Assembly (NCBI GenBank): GCA_947503965.1
Contig: CANNFU010000004.1
Location: forward strand, 124,001 to 188,000
Length of the DNA: 64,000 bases
Direction: 5' to 3'
DNA from: an uncultured Paracoccaceae bacterium
GTDB taxonomy: Bacteria > Pseudomonadota > Alphaproteobacteria > Rhodobacterales > Rhodobacteraceae
A program made the translations under genes and the position numbers. Each line of letters opens with the position of its first letter. The stretch's first letter is position 1. The notes under the pieces are model-generated. The model was not told the origin of the DNA. It searched no databases and worked only from the letters and a program-made list of their open reading frames with translations. Below are positions 53,819 through 63,309 of the stretch, one piece after another.

Positions 53819-54466
53819 TCAGTTGCGCGCGGCGCGCCAACCTGCGGCTTCGGCCTGTGATGGCGTGCAGAACCACCGCTCACCACTTGCCTCATTGATC
53901 GAGGTGCGGGCGTAGTTGTCATTTCCCGGCAAATGATAGATGCGCCCGTTGGACGAGATATTACCCTTGATCGCGCATGCCGGGTCGGGCGCGTCACTAC
54001 CGGCGAACCGCGATGCCCGATAGGCGGCGGCCGTCTCGATCGACACCCCCCACAGGCCGTGCCCGGCAACGGCAGCGGCTTTTTCATCCAGATCATAGCG
54101 GTCGGAATAGCGGCGGTATGCCCAGGCCCAGCCTTCGCTGACAATCACCGCCCCAAGGTCCGCGCCATCGACGTCGCAGGTCGCCACAACTCGCCCATAG
54201 CGGTCAATGTCCTGTTGCGTGCATATGGCCCGCTGCCCGTCGAATTGCGCACGCACCAGATCGCGCACCCAGCGTCCGCAGTCCCATTCTTCGCCATTTG
54301 CCGCACAAGGCTGGCCGATCTCGGGCGCATCGATCCCAAACAGGCGGACCCGCACACCACCCACATCAAACGTATCCGCATCAATCACGCGCAGCGTACC
54401 GTTTGGCGCGGCAGCAACGGCAGAGACCTGCAGGCTTAACAAAATGATGTAGAAAAGGCGGACCAT
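53819..54466 (-). CDS. Secreted thermonuclease-family (SNase) protein with C-terminal KGN-type domain
   Basis: 215 residues. Signal peptide MVRLFYIILLSLQVSAVAAA. SNase domain about 22-135: RVIDADTFDVGGVRVRLFGIDAPE (metal Asp and catalytic Arg), DRYGRVVA, SEGWAWAYRRYS. The C-terminal ~60 residues (CAIKGNISSNGRIYHLPGNDNYARTSI, then GERWFCTPSQAEAAGWR) are a small two-Cys domain seen on many exported nucleases. Degrades nucleic acids outside the cytosol. A TTAA-N7-TTAA box lies 55 bp upstream. Confidence 0.9.
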   Translation of the reverse strand: MVRLFYIILLSLQVSAVAAAPNGTLRVIDADTFDVGGVRVRLFGIDAPEIGQPCAANGEEWDCGRWVRDLVRAQFDGQRAICTQQDIDRYGRVVATCDVDGADLGAVIVSEGWAWAYRRYSDRYDLDEKAAAVAGHGLWGVSIETAAAYRASRFAGSDAPDPACAIKGNISSNGRIYHLPGNDNYARTSINEASGERWFCTPSQAEAAGWRAARN

Positions 54467-54520
54467 GCCGTGTCGTAAAGCGACAGACCCTTCGCGATCA
54501 AGCGAATACGTTAATTGTTC

Positions 54521-54535
54521 TTAACAAAACCTTAA
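54521..54535 (-). promoter_or_regulatory. TTAA-N7-TTAA (CtrA-type) box upstream of the nuclease gene
   Basis: TTAACAAAACCTTAA gives TTAA-N7-TTAA, 55 bp before the thermonuclease start; on the minus strand it reads TTAAGGTTTTGTTAA. A further TTAA lies ten bp to its left. AT-rich context raises the chance-match risk. Confidence 0.4.
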
Positions 54536-54544
54536 TGCGCGAGG

Positions 54545-56203
54545 TCAACGCTGTGATGTTTCCCAAGCGGGGTGAATCCACGGCTCGTCATTGACAGGCG
54601 ACAGCGGATTGCGTTGCAGGATATGGTCGGCGACCTTTTCGCCAACCATGATCGACGGCGCGTTCAGGTTGCCGTTGGTGATGCGAGGAAAGATCGAACT
54701 GTCGGCCAGCCGTAACCCGTCCACCCCGATCACACGCGCCTGCGGGTCCACCACCGCCATCTGATCATCGACCGCACCCATCTTGCAGGTCCCGCAGGGG
54801 TGATAGGCGCTTTCCACATGCTGCCGGATGAAATCATCCAGTTCATCATCTGTTTGCGCCCCTTCGCCCGGTTGAATCTCGTGCCCTCGGAACGGCGCGA
54901 ATGCCGGTTGCGCAAAAATCTCGCGCGTCAGCCGGATACAGGTCCTGAAATCCTCCCAGTCTTGCGGGTGCGACATATAGTTGAACTGGATGCGTGGGGT
55001 GTCATTCGGATCAGCAGAGCGCAGCGTGACCTGCCCGCGCGAGGCGGACCGCATCGGGCCGACATGGGCTTGAAACCCGTGGCCCTCGGGCGCGACCTTG
55101 CCATCGTAGCTGACCGCGATGGGCAGAAAGTGGAACTGGATATCGGGATAATCCACGCCTGCGCGCGACCGGATGAATCCGGCGCTTTCGAATTGGTTCG
55201 AACTGCCAAGGCCGGTTTTCCAAAGCAGCCATTCCGCGCCAATCCGCGCCTTGCCGCGCAAATTCCAGTAGGAAAACAGCGTGACAGGTTTCGTCGCTGC
55301 TTGCTGGATATAAAGCTCCAAATGGTCCTGCAGGTTCTGGCCAACACCTGGGCGGTCCGCGACCACGTCAATACCATGTTCGGCCAAATGCGCGGCAGGC
55401 CCGATTCCCGACAGCATCAGCAGCTTCGGAGAGTTCAGCGAAGACGCCGCAACGATTACCTCGACATTAGCCTGAATAACTTCGACTTTGTTGCCCCGGC
55501 TGACTTCTACGCCGACAGCCCGCCCATCCTCGATGATAATCCGCCGCGCAAAGGCACGGGAGATCGTGCAGTTCGGCCGTTTCAGCGCTGGCCGCATATA
55601 GGCATTGGCTGCGGACCAGCGGCGTCCCTTGTAGATGGTCGCGTCGAAGGGTCCGAACCCTTCCTGCTGTTCGCCATTGTAGTCGTCTGTGACAGGATAG
55701 CCTGCCTGCGCACCTGCCTCGACAAAGGCCCGCGTCAGGGGGTTTTTGCGGGGCCCGCGTGTAACGTGCAGCGGCCCGTCATTGCCTCGCCATGCGGGAT
55801 CGCCGCCATGCCCCCCGTCGTGCCAATGCTCCATCCGTTTGAAATAGGGCAGCACATCCGCATAGGACCAGCCTTGCGCGCCCTGTTCAGCCCAGTGGTC
55901 GAAATCGCGGGCATGACCGCGCACATAGATCATCCCGTTGATCGAGGATGACCCCCCGATCACCTTGCCGCGCGGCGTGACAAGCCTGCGCCCGCCCAAA
56001 TGTGGTTCGGGTTCTGTTTTCAGTCCCCAATCATACATCTTCATGTTCATCGGGTATGACAGCGCGGCGGGCATCTGGATAAACGGCCCCGCATCACTGC
56101 CGCCATGTTCAATGACCAGAACGTGTTTGCCCGCCTCGGCCAGGCGGTAAGCCATCGCGCAGCCCGCAGAGCCTGCGCCGACAATCACATAATCAGCGTT
56201 CAT
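54545..56203 (-). CDS. betA: Choline dehydrogenase (GMC oxidoreductase)
   Basis: 552 residues. FAD-binding [20 protein letters not shown] at the N-terminus, GMC signatures [19 protein letters not shown] and [13 protein letters not shown], and the C-terminal catalytic His in [12 protein letters not shown]. Oxidises choline to betaine aldehyde at the membrane. It begins one base after the betB stop, completing betI-betC-betB-betA. Confidence 0.97.
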   Translation of the reverse strand: MNADYVIVGAGSAGCAMAYRLAEAGKHVLVIEHGGSDAGPFIQMPAALSYPMNMKMYDWGLKTEPEPHLGGRRLVTPRGKVIGGSSSINGMIYVRGHARDFDHWAEQGAQGWSYADVLPYFKRMEHWHDGGHGGDPAWRGNDGPLHVTRGPRKNPLTRAFVEAGAQAGYPVTDDYNGEQQEGFGPFDATIYKGRRWSAANAYMRPALKRPNCTISRAFARRIIIEDGRAVGVEVSRGNKVEVIQANVEVIVAASSLNSPKLLMLSGIGPAAHLAEHGIDVVADRPGVGQNLQDHLELYIQQAATKPVTLFSYWNLRGKARIGAEWLLWKTGLGSSNQFESAGFIRSRAGVDYPDIQFHFLPIAVSYDGKVAPEGHGFQAHVGPMRSASRGQVTLRSADPNDTPRIQFNYMSHPQDWEDFRTCIRLTREIFAQPAFAPFRGHEIQPGEGAQTDDELDDFIRQHVESAYHPCGTCKMGAVDDQMAVVDPQARVIGVDGLRLADSSIFPRITNGNLNAPSIMVGEKVADHILQRNPLSPVNDEPWIHPAWETSQR

Positions 56204-57655
56204 CTAAAACGGTGCCTCAAGATCTCCCATGCGTACATAAACCCCCTTGATCTGGCTATAGTGCTCAATGGCAGCCTTGGAATTCTCGCGCCCCACACCG
56301 GACAGTTTTGACCCGCCAAACGGGGCCTCGACCGGGGCATCGTTATAGGTGTTGATATAGCAGGTGCCTGCCTCAAACCCAGCGGCCATGCGGTGCGCGC
56401 GGGTCAGATCGGCGGAGAACACACCGGCGGCCAGACCGAACTCTGTGTCGTTGGCGCGTGCGAGCACCTCCTCCTCGGTCTCGAAATCCAGAACCGACAT
56501 CACCGGGCCAAAGATTTCGTCCCGCGCGATTGTCATGTCGTCGGTGACATCAGCAAAAACCGTCGGCTCAAGAAAGAACCCATCGCGATCCACACGCTTG
56601 CCACCTGTTACCAACGTCGCACCTTCTTCCAAGCCTTTGGCAAAGAAACCTTCGACGATATCGCGCTGCCGTTCCGACACCATGGGGCCAAAATTGGTTT
56701 CCGGGTCCTGCGGATCCCCCATTTTGACATTTGCCAGACGCTCTGTCAGTCGCTTGAGAAACGCCTGCTTGATCCCCTTCTGAACGAACACGCGGGTGCC
56801 GTTCGAACAGACCTGCCCCGAGGAATAGAAATTCCCTAGGATCGCCCCCGACACAGCATTTTCCAGATCAGCGTCATCAAAGATGACCAGCGGCGATTTC
56901 CCCCCAAGTTCCATGGTCACATGCCGGATGCCTTCGGCGGCGGCGGCATAGACCTTGCGTCCGGTCGGCACCGAGCCGGTCAGCGATACCTTGTCGACAC
57001 GCGGATCGCTGATCAGGGATGCACCAACGGCGCCATAACCCTGAATGACATTGTAGACACCGGCAGGCGCACCGGCCTCGTGCAATATCTCTGCCACTTT
57101 CAACGCGCAAAGCGGTGTTGTCTCGGACGGTTTGAACACCATCGCATTGCCGCAGGCCAGCGCGGGCGCGGCTTTCCAACAGGCGATCTGTGTGGGGTAA
57201 TTCCAAGCACCGATACCGACACAGACACCCAGCGGTTCGCGGCGGGTATAAACGAAATCGTCGCCCAGCTGGATATGTTCACCGGTGATCGCCGCAGCCA
57301 GCCCGCCAAAATATTCCAGCGCGTCGGCCCCGGATGTGGCGTCGACAACGCTGGTTTCCTGATAGGGTTTACCAGTGTCATAGGTTTCCAGCACAGACAA
57401 ATCATGGTTGCGGTCGCGCATGATGTCGGCAGCACGGCGTAGGACGCGGCCCCGGTCCGTCGCCGTCCAGCCTGCCCATTCCTTTTGCGCGCGCTCGGCA
57501 GCGGCCAATGCCTTTTCTACAATCGCAGGTGTCGCTGCGTGGAGGGTTGCGATGGTTTCACCTGTCGCGGGGTAGATCACCTCGATCACCTCACCGGCGG
57601 TGTCTTCGACATATTGGCCATCGACAAAATGGCTGGCTTTGGGCTGTGTGTTCAT
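56204..57655 (-). CDS. betB: Betaine-aldehyde dehydrogenase
   Basis: 483 residues. Aldehyde dehydrogenase fold: [28 protein letters not shown], catalytic Glu in [11 protein letters not shown] and Cys in [11 protein letters not shown]. Converts betaine aldehyde to glycine betaine with NAD. The RBS (GGAGG) overlaps a CTCCCGCCGGAG hairpin at about 57670-57685, a motif common in this family of genomes. Confidence 0.96.
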   Translation of the reverse strand: MNTQPKASHFVDGQYVEDTAGEVIEVIYPATGETIATLHAATPAIVEKALAAAERAQKEWAGWTATDRGRVLRRAADIMRDRNHDLSVLETYDTGKPYQETSVVDATSGADALEYFGGLAAAITGEHIQLGDDFVYTRREPLGVCVGIGAWNYPTQIACWKAAPALACGNAMVFKPSETTPLCALKVAEILHEAGAPAGVYNVIQGYGAVGASLISDPRVDKVSLTGSVPTGRKVYAAAAEGIRHVTMELGGKSPLVIFDDADLENAVSGAILGNFYSSGQVCSNGTRVFVQKGIKQAFLKRLTERLANVKMGDPQDPETNFGPMVSERQRDIVEGFFAKGLEEGATLVTGGKRVDRDGFFLEPTVFADVTDDMTIARDEIFGPVMSVLDFETEEEVLARANDTEFGLAAGVFSADLTRAHRMAAGFEAGTCYINTYNDAPVEAPFGGSKLSGVGRENSKAAIEHYSQIKGVYVRMGDLEAPF

Positions 57656-57700
57656 GGGTCAGATGCCTCCGGCGGGAGTATTTGGGGAAGAAAGAAGATG

Positions 57701-59209
57701 TTATTCGCCACGCGGAAAGCGCTGGTTTTCTTCCAGCACATTCAGATCCATGTGGTTGCGCATGTAGCGTTCGGATGCCTTTTGGAGCGGCTGGTAATCC
57801 CACGGGTAATAGCTGCCGTTGCGCAGCGCCTCGTAGACAACCCAGCGGCAAGCTTGGGAATGGCGCACATCGGCGTCGAATTTGGCAAGGTCCCATCGCG
57901 CTTCGGATTTGGCGCGCAATTGGGTGAGCGTCCCTTGGTGCGCGGGTTCGTCGGCCAGATTGGTCAGTTCGTGCGGGTCAGCGTCCAGATCGAAAAGTTG
58001 ATCAGGGTCCAGTGCGCAGCGATTGTATTTCCACTTGCCATACCGCAGCGATACCAGCGGGGCCTGCGACCCTTCGGCCGCGTATTCCATTGCCACTGGC
58101 GTGTCGCGGGTCCCGCCTTGGCCGAGATGGACAAGACTTTCACCTTGGGTCCACGGCATCACCTCGGACATGTCGACGCCCGCCAGATCACACAAGGTCG
58201 GCGTTATATCAATCGTGCTGACCGGGGTCGCATTCAGACCCGGTTCCATCCCCGGTGCCGCAATCATCAGCGGCACCCGCGACGATCCTTCGTAAAACGA
58301 CATCTTGAACCACAACCCCCGCTCGCCCAGCATATCGCCGTGGTCCGAGACGAAGATGATCACGGCCTCCTGCCGGGTATCCTCAAGCGTCTGCAGCACC
58401 TCGCCAACCTTGTCATCGAGGTAAGAGATATTGGCAAAGTAGGCCCGCCGCGCCCGGCGAATGTCGTCATCGGTGATCGTGAAATTGTCGCGGTCGTTCG
58501 CATCCAGAATGCGGCGGCTATGGGCGTCTTGATCCTCATACGGGATCGGCCCGACCTGTGGCATCAGGTGGTCGCAGTCTTCATACAAATCCCAGTACTT
58601 TTTGCGCGCTACATAAGGATCGTGCGGATGGGTAAAGCTGACGGTCAGGCACCACGGGCGGTCATCATGACCGCGCGACAGATCATAGATCTTGCGGGTC
58701 GCGTGATAGGCAACCTCGTCATCATATTCCATCTGGTTGGTAATCTCGGCCACGCCCGCCCCGGTGACGCTGCCCATATTGTGATACCACCAGTCGATCC
58801 GCTCACCGGGTTTGCGATAATCCGGGGTCCAGCCGAAATCGGCGGGGTAAATGTCGGTGGTCAGCCGCTCCTCGAACCCGTGTAACTGATCGGGGCCGAC
58901 GAAATGCATCTTGCCTGACAGGCAGGTTTGATACCCCGCCCGGCGCAGATGGTGGGCATAGGTCGGGATCGACGAGGCAAATTCAGCCGCATTGTCATAG
59001 ACCCCGGTCCGCGACGGCAATTGCCCCGACATGAACGATGCGCGCGCGGGGGCACATAAGGGCGACGCCGTATAGGTATTGGCAAACCGTGTGGACCTTG
59101 CGGCAAGTGATTTCAGGTGGGGCGCGTGCAGCCAATCGGCAGGGCCATCAGGAAACAACGTCCCGTTCAACTGGTCCACCATGATAATCAGGATGTTTGG
59201 CCTGGTCAT
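57701..59209 (-). CDS. betC: Choline-sulfatase
   Basis: 502 residues, type I sulfatase. N-terminus NILIIMVDQLNG supplies metal ligands; the active site CAPAR (Cys52-Ala-Pro-Ala-Arg56) is the C-x-P-x-R sequence whose Cys becomes formylglycine. FVSDHGDMLGERGLW is a second metal/substrate motif. Hydrolyses choline-O-sulfate to choline and sulfate. Its start overlaps the betI stop by four bases. The formylglycine-generating or modifying enzyme is not in this window. Confidence 0.96.
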   Translation of the reverse strand: MTRPNILIIMVDQLNGTLFPDGPADWLHAPHLKSLAARSTRFANTYTASPLCAPARASFMSGQLPSRTGVYDNAAEFASSIPTYAHHLRRAGYQTCLSGKMHFVGPDQLHGFEERLTTDIYPADFGWTPDYRKPGERIDWWYHNMGSVTGAGVAEITNQMEYDDEVAYHATRKIYDLSRGHDDRPWCLTVSFTHPHDPYVARKKYWDLYEDCDHLMPQVGPIPYEDQDAHSRRILDANDRDNFTITDDDIRRARRAYFANISYLDDKVGEVLQTLEDTRQEAVIIFVSDHGDMLGERGLWFKMSFYEGSSRVPLMIAAPGMEPGLNATPVSTIDITPTLCDLAGVDMSEVMPWTQGESLVHLGQGGTRDTPVAMEYAAEGSQAPLVSLRYGKWKYNRCALDPDQLFDLDADPHELTNLADEPAHQGTLTQLRAKSEARWDLAKFDADVRHSQACRWVVYEALRNGSYYPWDYQPLQKASERYMRNHMDLNVLEENQRFPRGE

Positions 59210-59787
59210 TGCGCCCCACCCCGCAATTCGGCGTGTAACAGGGCCAGCACTTGCGCGGTCGCGCCCTGCCCCGCAGGATCGCGCGCCAATCCCTGCCGCA
59301 GGTACAGGCCGTCAATCAGCCCCGCAATACGCAGCGCCGCCCCCGCTGCCCGCCCGCCGATCAAAGGGCGCAGATCATGCATCAGATTGCTGTGCAGCCG
59401 CCGCTGGTAAATGCGCAGCAGGCGATGCGCATCCTCGGACGTTTGCGCCAGGACGTAAAAGTTAAGCCAGGCTGCAATCACCTCTGGCTGGAAATTCGAT
59501 GAGGTAAAGCCCGCGCGAATGATGGCCGCCAGCCGATCTTTGTGACCGTCCGCATCCGCCAGCGCCGCGCGTACCTCGGCGGCGTAGACCCGCAGCGTGT
59601 GTCGCATCGCGGCCAGAAAGATCTGATCCTTCCCGCCAAAGTAATGATGCGCCAGCGCCGACGACATACCGGCCCGCCTGGCGATATTGCTGACCGTGAC
59701 ATCCAGATTGCCAACCGCCCCGATCTCATCAATCGTGGCTTTAACTAATGCGGCACGCCGGATAGGCTCCATTCCAAGTTTGGGCAT
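59206..59787 (-). CDS. betI: Choline-responsive TetR repressor BetI
   Basis: 193 residues. Helix-turn-helix VSNIARRAGMSSALAHHYFGGKDQIFLA (about 30-57), then an all-helical ligand domain ending RQGLARDPAGQG. Represses bet genes until choline is present. First gene of the bet operon; divergent from choX across an 81-bp gap with an ATTGAC-TC-GTCAAT operator. Confidence 0.95.
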   Translation of the reverse strand: MPKLGMEPIRRAALVKATIDEIGAVGNLDVTVSNIARRAGMSSALAHHYFGGKDQIFLAAMRHTLRVYAAEVRAALADADGHKDRLAAIIRAGFTSSNFQPEVIAAWLNFYVLAQTSEDAHRLLRIYQRRLHSNLMHDLRPLIGGRAAGAALRIAGLIDGLYLRQGLARDPAGQGATAQVLALLHAELRGGAQ

Positions 59788-59831
59788 CTGATCCTCAGGA
59801 CAGGGTGACCCAGGCAGATAAATCGTTCTTT

Positions 59832-59845
59832 ATTGACTCGTCAAT
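59832..59845. promoter_or_regulatory. BetI operator candidate
   Basis: ATTGACTCGTCAAT: perfect six-bp arms with two central bases, flanked by TTT and CAAGAAA. It resembles the ATTGA-N4-TCAAT core of known BetI sites and lies 45 bp before betI and 24 bp before choX. Confidence 0.75.
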
Positions 59846-59868
59846 CAAGAAAAACCTGGGAGAGACAA

Positions 59869-60798
59869 ATGACGTTGAAATCAACACTATCCGTTCTGGC
59901 CATCTGTGCCGCAGCACCGGCGCTTGCCGATTGCGAGACGATCACATTCTCGGATGTGGGCTGGACCGATATTACCGCCACAACGGCAGCCACGACCGTG
60001 GTGCTGGACGCGCTGGGGTATGACACCGATATCAAGGTGCTGTCTGTGCCTGTGACCTATATCTCACTGGCCGAGGGCGACGTGGATGTGTTCCTGGGCA
60101 ACTGGATGCCCACGATGGAGGCCGACATTGCATCCTACCGCGAGGCGGGCACAGTGGACACGGTACGCGCGAACCTGGAAGGCGCGAAATATACGCTCGC
60201 CGTAAACAAGACCGCTGCGGATATGGGCATCGCCAATTTCGCTGATCTCGCGGCCAATGCCGAGGCGCTTGACGGCAAGATCTACGGGATCGAGCCCGGC
60301 AATGACGGCAACCGCCTGATCATGGATATGATTGCAGACAATGCCTTTGGATTGGGCGATGCCGATTTCGAAGTTGTCGAAAGCTCGGAACAGGGGATGC
60401 TGGCACAGGTTGACCGGGCATCAGGTCGGGATGAGCCGATTGTGTTTCTGGGCTGGGAGCCCCACCCGATGAATGCGAATTTCGAGATGTCGTATCTCGA
60501 AGGCGGCGATGACTGGTTCGGCCCCAATCTGGGCGGTGCGACGGTTTACACCAACACCACGGCAGGCTTTGTGGATAGCTGCCCGAATGTGGGTAAGCTG
60601 CTGACAAATCTTGAATTCTCGCTCGCCATGGAGAACGAGATCATGGGCGCGATCCTGAATGATGGGGAAGATCCGGCTGATGCGGCGACGGCTTGGTTGT
60701 CAGCCAATCCCGATGCATTCATGGGCTGGTTGGATGGTGTGACGACCAAGGACGGTGGTGATGCGGTTGCAGCCGTCAAAGCATCACTCGGCATGTAA
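59869..60798 (+). CDS. choX: Choline ABC transporter substrate-binding protein
   Basis: 309 residues. Signal peptide MTLKSTLSVLAICAAAPALA, then an OpuAC/ProX-type binding fold: FSDVGWTDITATTAAT, DVFLGNWMPTMEAD (aromatic box Trp), IYGIEPGNDGNRL, FLGWEPHPMN. Binds choline in the periplasm. GGGAGAG precedes the ATG at 59869. A 24-bp palindrome after the stop probably protects the mRNA. Confidence 0.95.
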   Translation: MTLKSTLSVLAICAAAPALADCETITFSDVGWTDITATTAATTVVLDALGYDTDIKVLSVPVTYISLAEGDVDVFLGNWMPTMEADIASYREAGTVDTVRANLEGAKYTLAVNKTAADMGIANFADLAANAEALDGKIYGIEPGNDGNRLIMDMIADNAFGLGDADFEVVESSEQGMLAQVDRASGRDEPIVFLGWEPHPMNANFEMSYLEGGDDWFGPNLGGATVYTNTTAGFVDSCPNVGKLLTNLEFSLAMENEIMGAILNDGEDPADAATAWLSANPDAFMGWLDGVTTKDGGDAVAAVKASLGM

Positions 60799-60805
60799 GC
60801 GATCT

Positions 60806-60829
60806 GGCGGGGGCGGTACCGCCCCCGCC
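60806..60829. repeat. 24-bp perfect palindrome between choX and choW
   Basis: GGCGGGGGCGGT followed by its exact reverse complement. With 51 bp between the genes, it sits just after the choX stop. Such GC-rich hairpins behind binding-protein genes slow 3' decay or cause partial termination, raising choX over the membrane subunits. Confidence 0.75.
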
Positions 60830-60849
60830 TTCCCCATGAAAGGCACCGG

Positions 60850-61683
60850 ATGGACTGGCTGACCGAAAACAAGATCCCCATCGGCGATTGGGCTGAAACC
60901 GTCTTTGACTGGATGAATGACAATCTGGCGTTCTTTTTCGATTGGTTGTCTGACACGATGGAGGCGCTGATCGACGCGATCCTTTGGGTGCTGGAAACGC
61001 CACATCCGTTTTTTGTGATTGCCGCTTTTGCCGGGCTGACATGGGTCTTGCAGCGCAGCTGGAAAACGCCACTTTTCGTGGTGATCGGGTTTCTCTTCAT
61101 ACTCAATCAGGATTACTGGGAAGAGACGATGCAATCGCTGACATTGGTCTTGTCGGCTTGCGTCGTCTGCATGGGGATCGGAGTGCCGATCGGAATTGCC
61201 GCGGCCCACCGGCCCCGGCTTTACCGCGCGATGGTGCCGGTGCTGGACCTGATGCAGACGCTGCCGACCTTCGTCTATCTGATACCCGCGATCGTGTTCT
61301 TTGGTATCGGTATGGTGCCCGGACTGATCGCAACGGTGATCTTCGTGCTGCCCGCCCCGATCCGGCTGACCTATCTTGGCGTGTCATCTACCCCCACCGC
61401 CCTGTTGGAAGCAGCACAAGCTTTTGGCGCGACGAAAAACCAGATCTTGTTCAAGGTCGAACTGCCCTCGGCCATGCCACAGATCATGGCGGGGCTGAAC
61501 CAGACGATCATGCTGTCGCTCTCCATGGTGGTGATCGCAGCCCTTGTCGGGGCCAGCGGGCTGGGCGTGCCGGTTATCCGGGCGCTGAACACGGTGAACA
61601 CATCACTTGGGTTTGAGAGCGGGTTTGTCATCGTGGTCGTGGCCATCATGCTGGACCGCATGCTGCGGGTGAAACAGAAATGA
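60850..61683 (+). CDS. choW: Choline ABC transporter permease
   Basis: 277 residues, about seven helices. The amphipathic N-terminus (DWLTENKIPIGDWAETVFDWM) and the permease loop EAAQAFGATKNQILFKVELPSAMPQIMAGLN (EAA motif) are typical of ProW/ChoW. Its stop overlaps the following GFA gene (ATGA, 61680-61683). Confidence 0.95.
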   Translation: MDWLTENKIPIGDWAETVFDWMNDNLAFFFDWLSDTMEALIDAILWVLETPHPFFVIAAFAGLTWVLQRSWKTPLFVVIGFLFILNQDYWEETMQSLTLVLSACVVCMGIGVPIGIAAAHRPRLYRAMVPVLDLMQTLPTFVYLIPAIVFFGIGMVPGLIATVIFVLPAPIRLTYLGVSSTPTALLEAAQAFGATKNQILFKVELPSAMPQIMAGLNQTIMLSLSMVVIAALVGASGLGVPVIRALNTVNTSLGFESGFVIVVVAIMLDRMLRVKQK

Positions 61684-62090
61684 TGCGCGGCGCCTGCCAT
61701 TGCGGGACGGTGCAATTCACCGTCACGCTGACTGACGGGATCAATAGCGCGTCCCGCTGCGATTGTTCATTCTGTAGCCAGCGCGGGGCGGTCGCAGTGA
61801 CCGCGCCAAGGGACGGGATCACGTACACGGCGGGCAAAGACAACCTGTCCCTTTATCAATTCAACACACGGGTCGCTAAGCACTATTTCTGCAAGACCTG
61901 CGGCATCTACACCCACCACAACCGGCGGTCCGACCCGGATGAGATCGGGGTGAACCTCGCCTGTCTGAAAGGGCACTCACCCTATCTGGCGGAAATCCCT
62001 GTCAATGATGGTCAGAACCACCCCTCTGACGGGGCAAAGGACCGGATCGCAGGCGTCTTGCGATTTTTCGCCAAGGAAACGCAGCCATGA
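61680..62090 (+). CDS. GFA-family zinc protein inserted between choW and choV
   Basis: 136 residues. Zinc ligands of the GFA/CENP-V fold: CHCG (about 6-9), DCSFC (28-32) and FCKTCG (about 70-75). The fold is that of glutathione-dependent formaldehyde-activating enzyme, though many members have other roles. Linked by ATGA overlaps both to choW and to choV, so it is co-translated with the choline transporter. Betaine demethylation releases formaldehyde, which offers a rationale (inference). Confidence 0.88.
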   Translation: MMRGACHCGTVQFTVTLTDGINSASRCDCSFCSQRGAVAVTAPRDGITYTAGKDNLSLYQFNTRVAKHYFCKTCGIYTHHNRRSDPDEIGVNLACLKGHSPYLAEIPVNDGQNHPSDGAKDRIAGVLRFFAKETQP

Positions 62091-63112
62091 ATGCCGTCGA
62101 GTTTGACAATGTCTCAATCGTGTTTGGGAACAAACCTAAAACCGCCCTGCCCCTGATGGATGACGGGCTGGAACGGCCGGAAATCCGCGAAAAGACCGGG
62201 CAGATACTGGGTGTGCATAACTGCTCGCTGAACGTGGAAGTGGGCGAAATTCTCGTGCTGATGGGCCTCTCCGGGTCTGGCAAATCCACCCTTTTGCGCG
62301 CCGTGAACGGGCTGAACCCCGTGATCCGGGGCGAGGTGCGGATTCATGATGGTAAATGGAGCTGCAGCGTCGGCAATAGCAGCGCAAACGACCTGCGGCG
62401 GGTGCGGCGAGAATGCGTGTCGATGGTGTTCCAGCAATTCGGGCTTTTGCCTTGGCGGACCGTGCGCGACAATGTGGGGCTGGGCCTTGAACTGGCTGGT
62501 CTGGACAAGCCCGCGCGGACAAAACGGGTCGATCAGGAGCTTGAGATGGTCGGCCTTGCCGACCGCGCCGACGCCTTGGTGGGCGAGCTTTCAGGTGGCA
62601 TGCAACAACGCGTGGGCCTCGCCCGTGCCTTTGCAACCGACGCACCGATCCTACTGATGGACGAACCCTTTTCCGCGCTCGACCCGCTGATCCGTACGCG
62701 ATTGCAGGACGAATTGCTTGACCTGCAAAAGCAACGGGACCGTACGATCATCTTCGTCAGCCACGACCTTGATGAAGCCTTCAAGATCGGCAACCGGATC
62801 GCCATTATGGAGGGCGGGCGGATCGTGCAGGCGGGGACCCCGCGCGACATCTTCACCAATCCTGCGAATGAATACGTGGCGGATTTCGTGGCGCATATGA
62901 ACCCGCTGGGGGTCCTGACGGCACGGGACGTGATGACCGAAGGCAGCGGCACCGGACCCGCCATCGACGTGGAAACACCTGTGCAGGACATCATGCATCA
63001 AATCGGTGGCGACGCGTTGCAGGTCACCGAAAACGGGCAGCCGGTGGGCCAGGTCACGCAAAGCTCACTTCTGGCAAGGCTGACCCCGCCCAACGTGAAT
63101 GAGGCGTCGTAA
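62087..63112 (+). CDS. choV: Choline ABC transporter ATPase
   Basis: 341 residues. Walker A GLSGSGKST, Q-loop VFQQFGLLPWRTV, signature LSGGMQQRV and Walker B LLMDEPFSALDPL; switch His in FVSHDLDEAF. The C-terminal ~50 residues (VETPVQDIMHQIGGDALQV) are a truncated CBS-like regulatory tail as in ProV. It completes choX-choW-GFA-choV; energy module for choline uptake. Confidence 0.95.
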   Translation: MNAVEFDNVSIVFGNKPKTALPLMDDGLERPEIREKTGQILGVHNCSLNVEVGEILVLMGLSGSGKSTLLRAVNGLNPVIRGEVRIHDGKWSCSVGNSSANDLRRVRRECVSMVFQQFGLLPWRTVRDNVGLGLELAGLDKPARTKRVDQELEMVGLADRADALVGELSGGMQQRVGLARAFATDAPILLMDEPFSALDPLIRTRLQDELLDLQKQRDRTIIFVSHDLDEAFKIGNRIAIMEGGRIVQAGTPRDIFTNPANEYVADFVAHMNPLGVLTARDVMTEGSGTGPAIDVETPVQDIMHQIGGDALQVTENGQPVGQVTQSSLLARLTPPNVNEAS

Positions 63113-63309
63113 CGCGTTGGACTTTGTGTGGCCGCTGTGCGGGACAGAGCGGACCTGCACAGATGTGGTTTTTGCAGACGCAGCATTTTTTGCGGTCCAG
63201 CAATCATTTGTGTTGCGACATCATCTCGGTAACCGAAGCAGTCAATGCAATGGAGCAGGTTCGAGCCGATCGTCTTTTTGAACTTGGTTTTTTGCCTTCG
63301 CGCCGTTGT

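Noticed and set aside
57485..58885. 466-codon plus-strand open frame across betB/betC
   Set aside because: Antisense to two well-supported genes; His/Arg/Gly-rich shadow composition.
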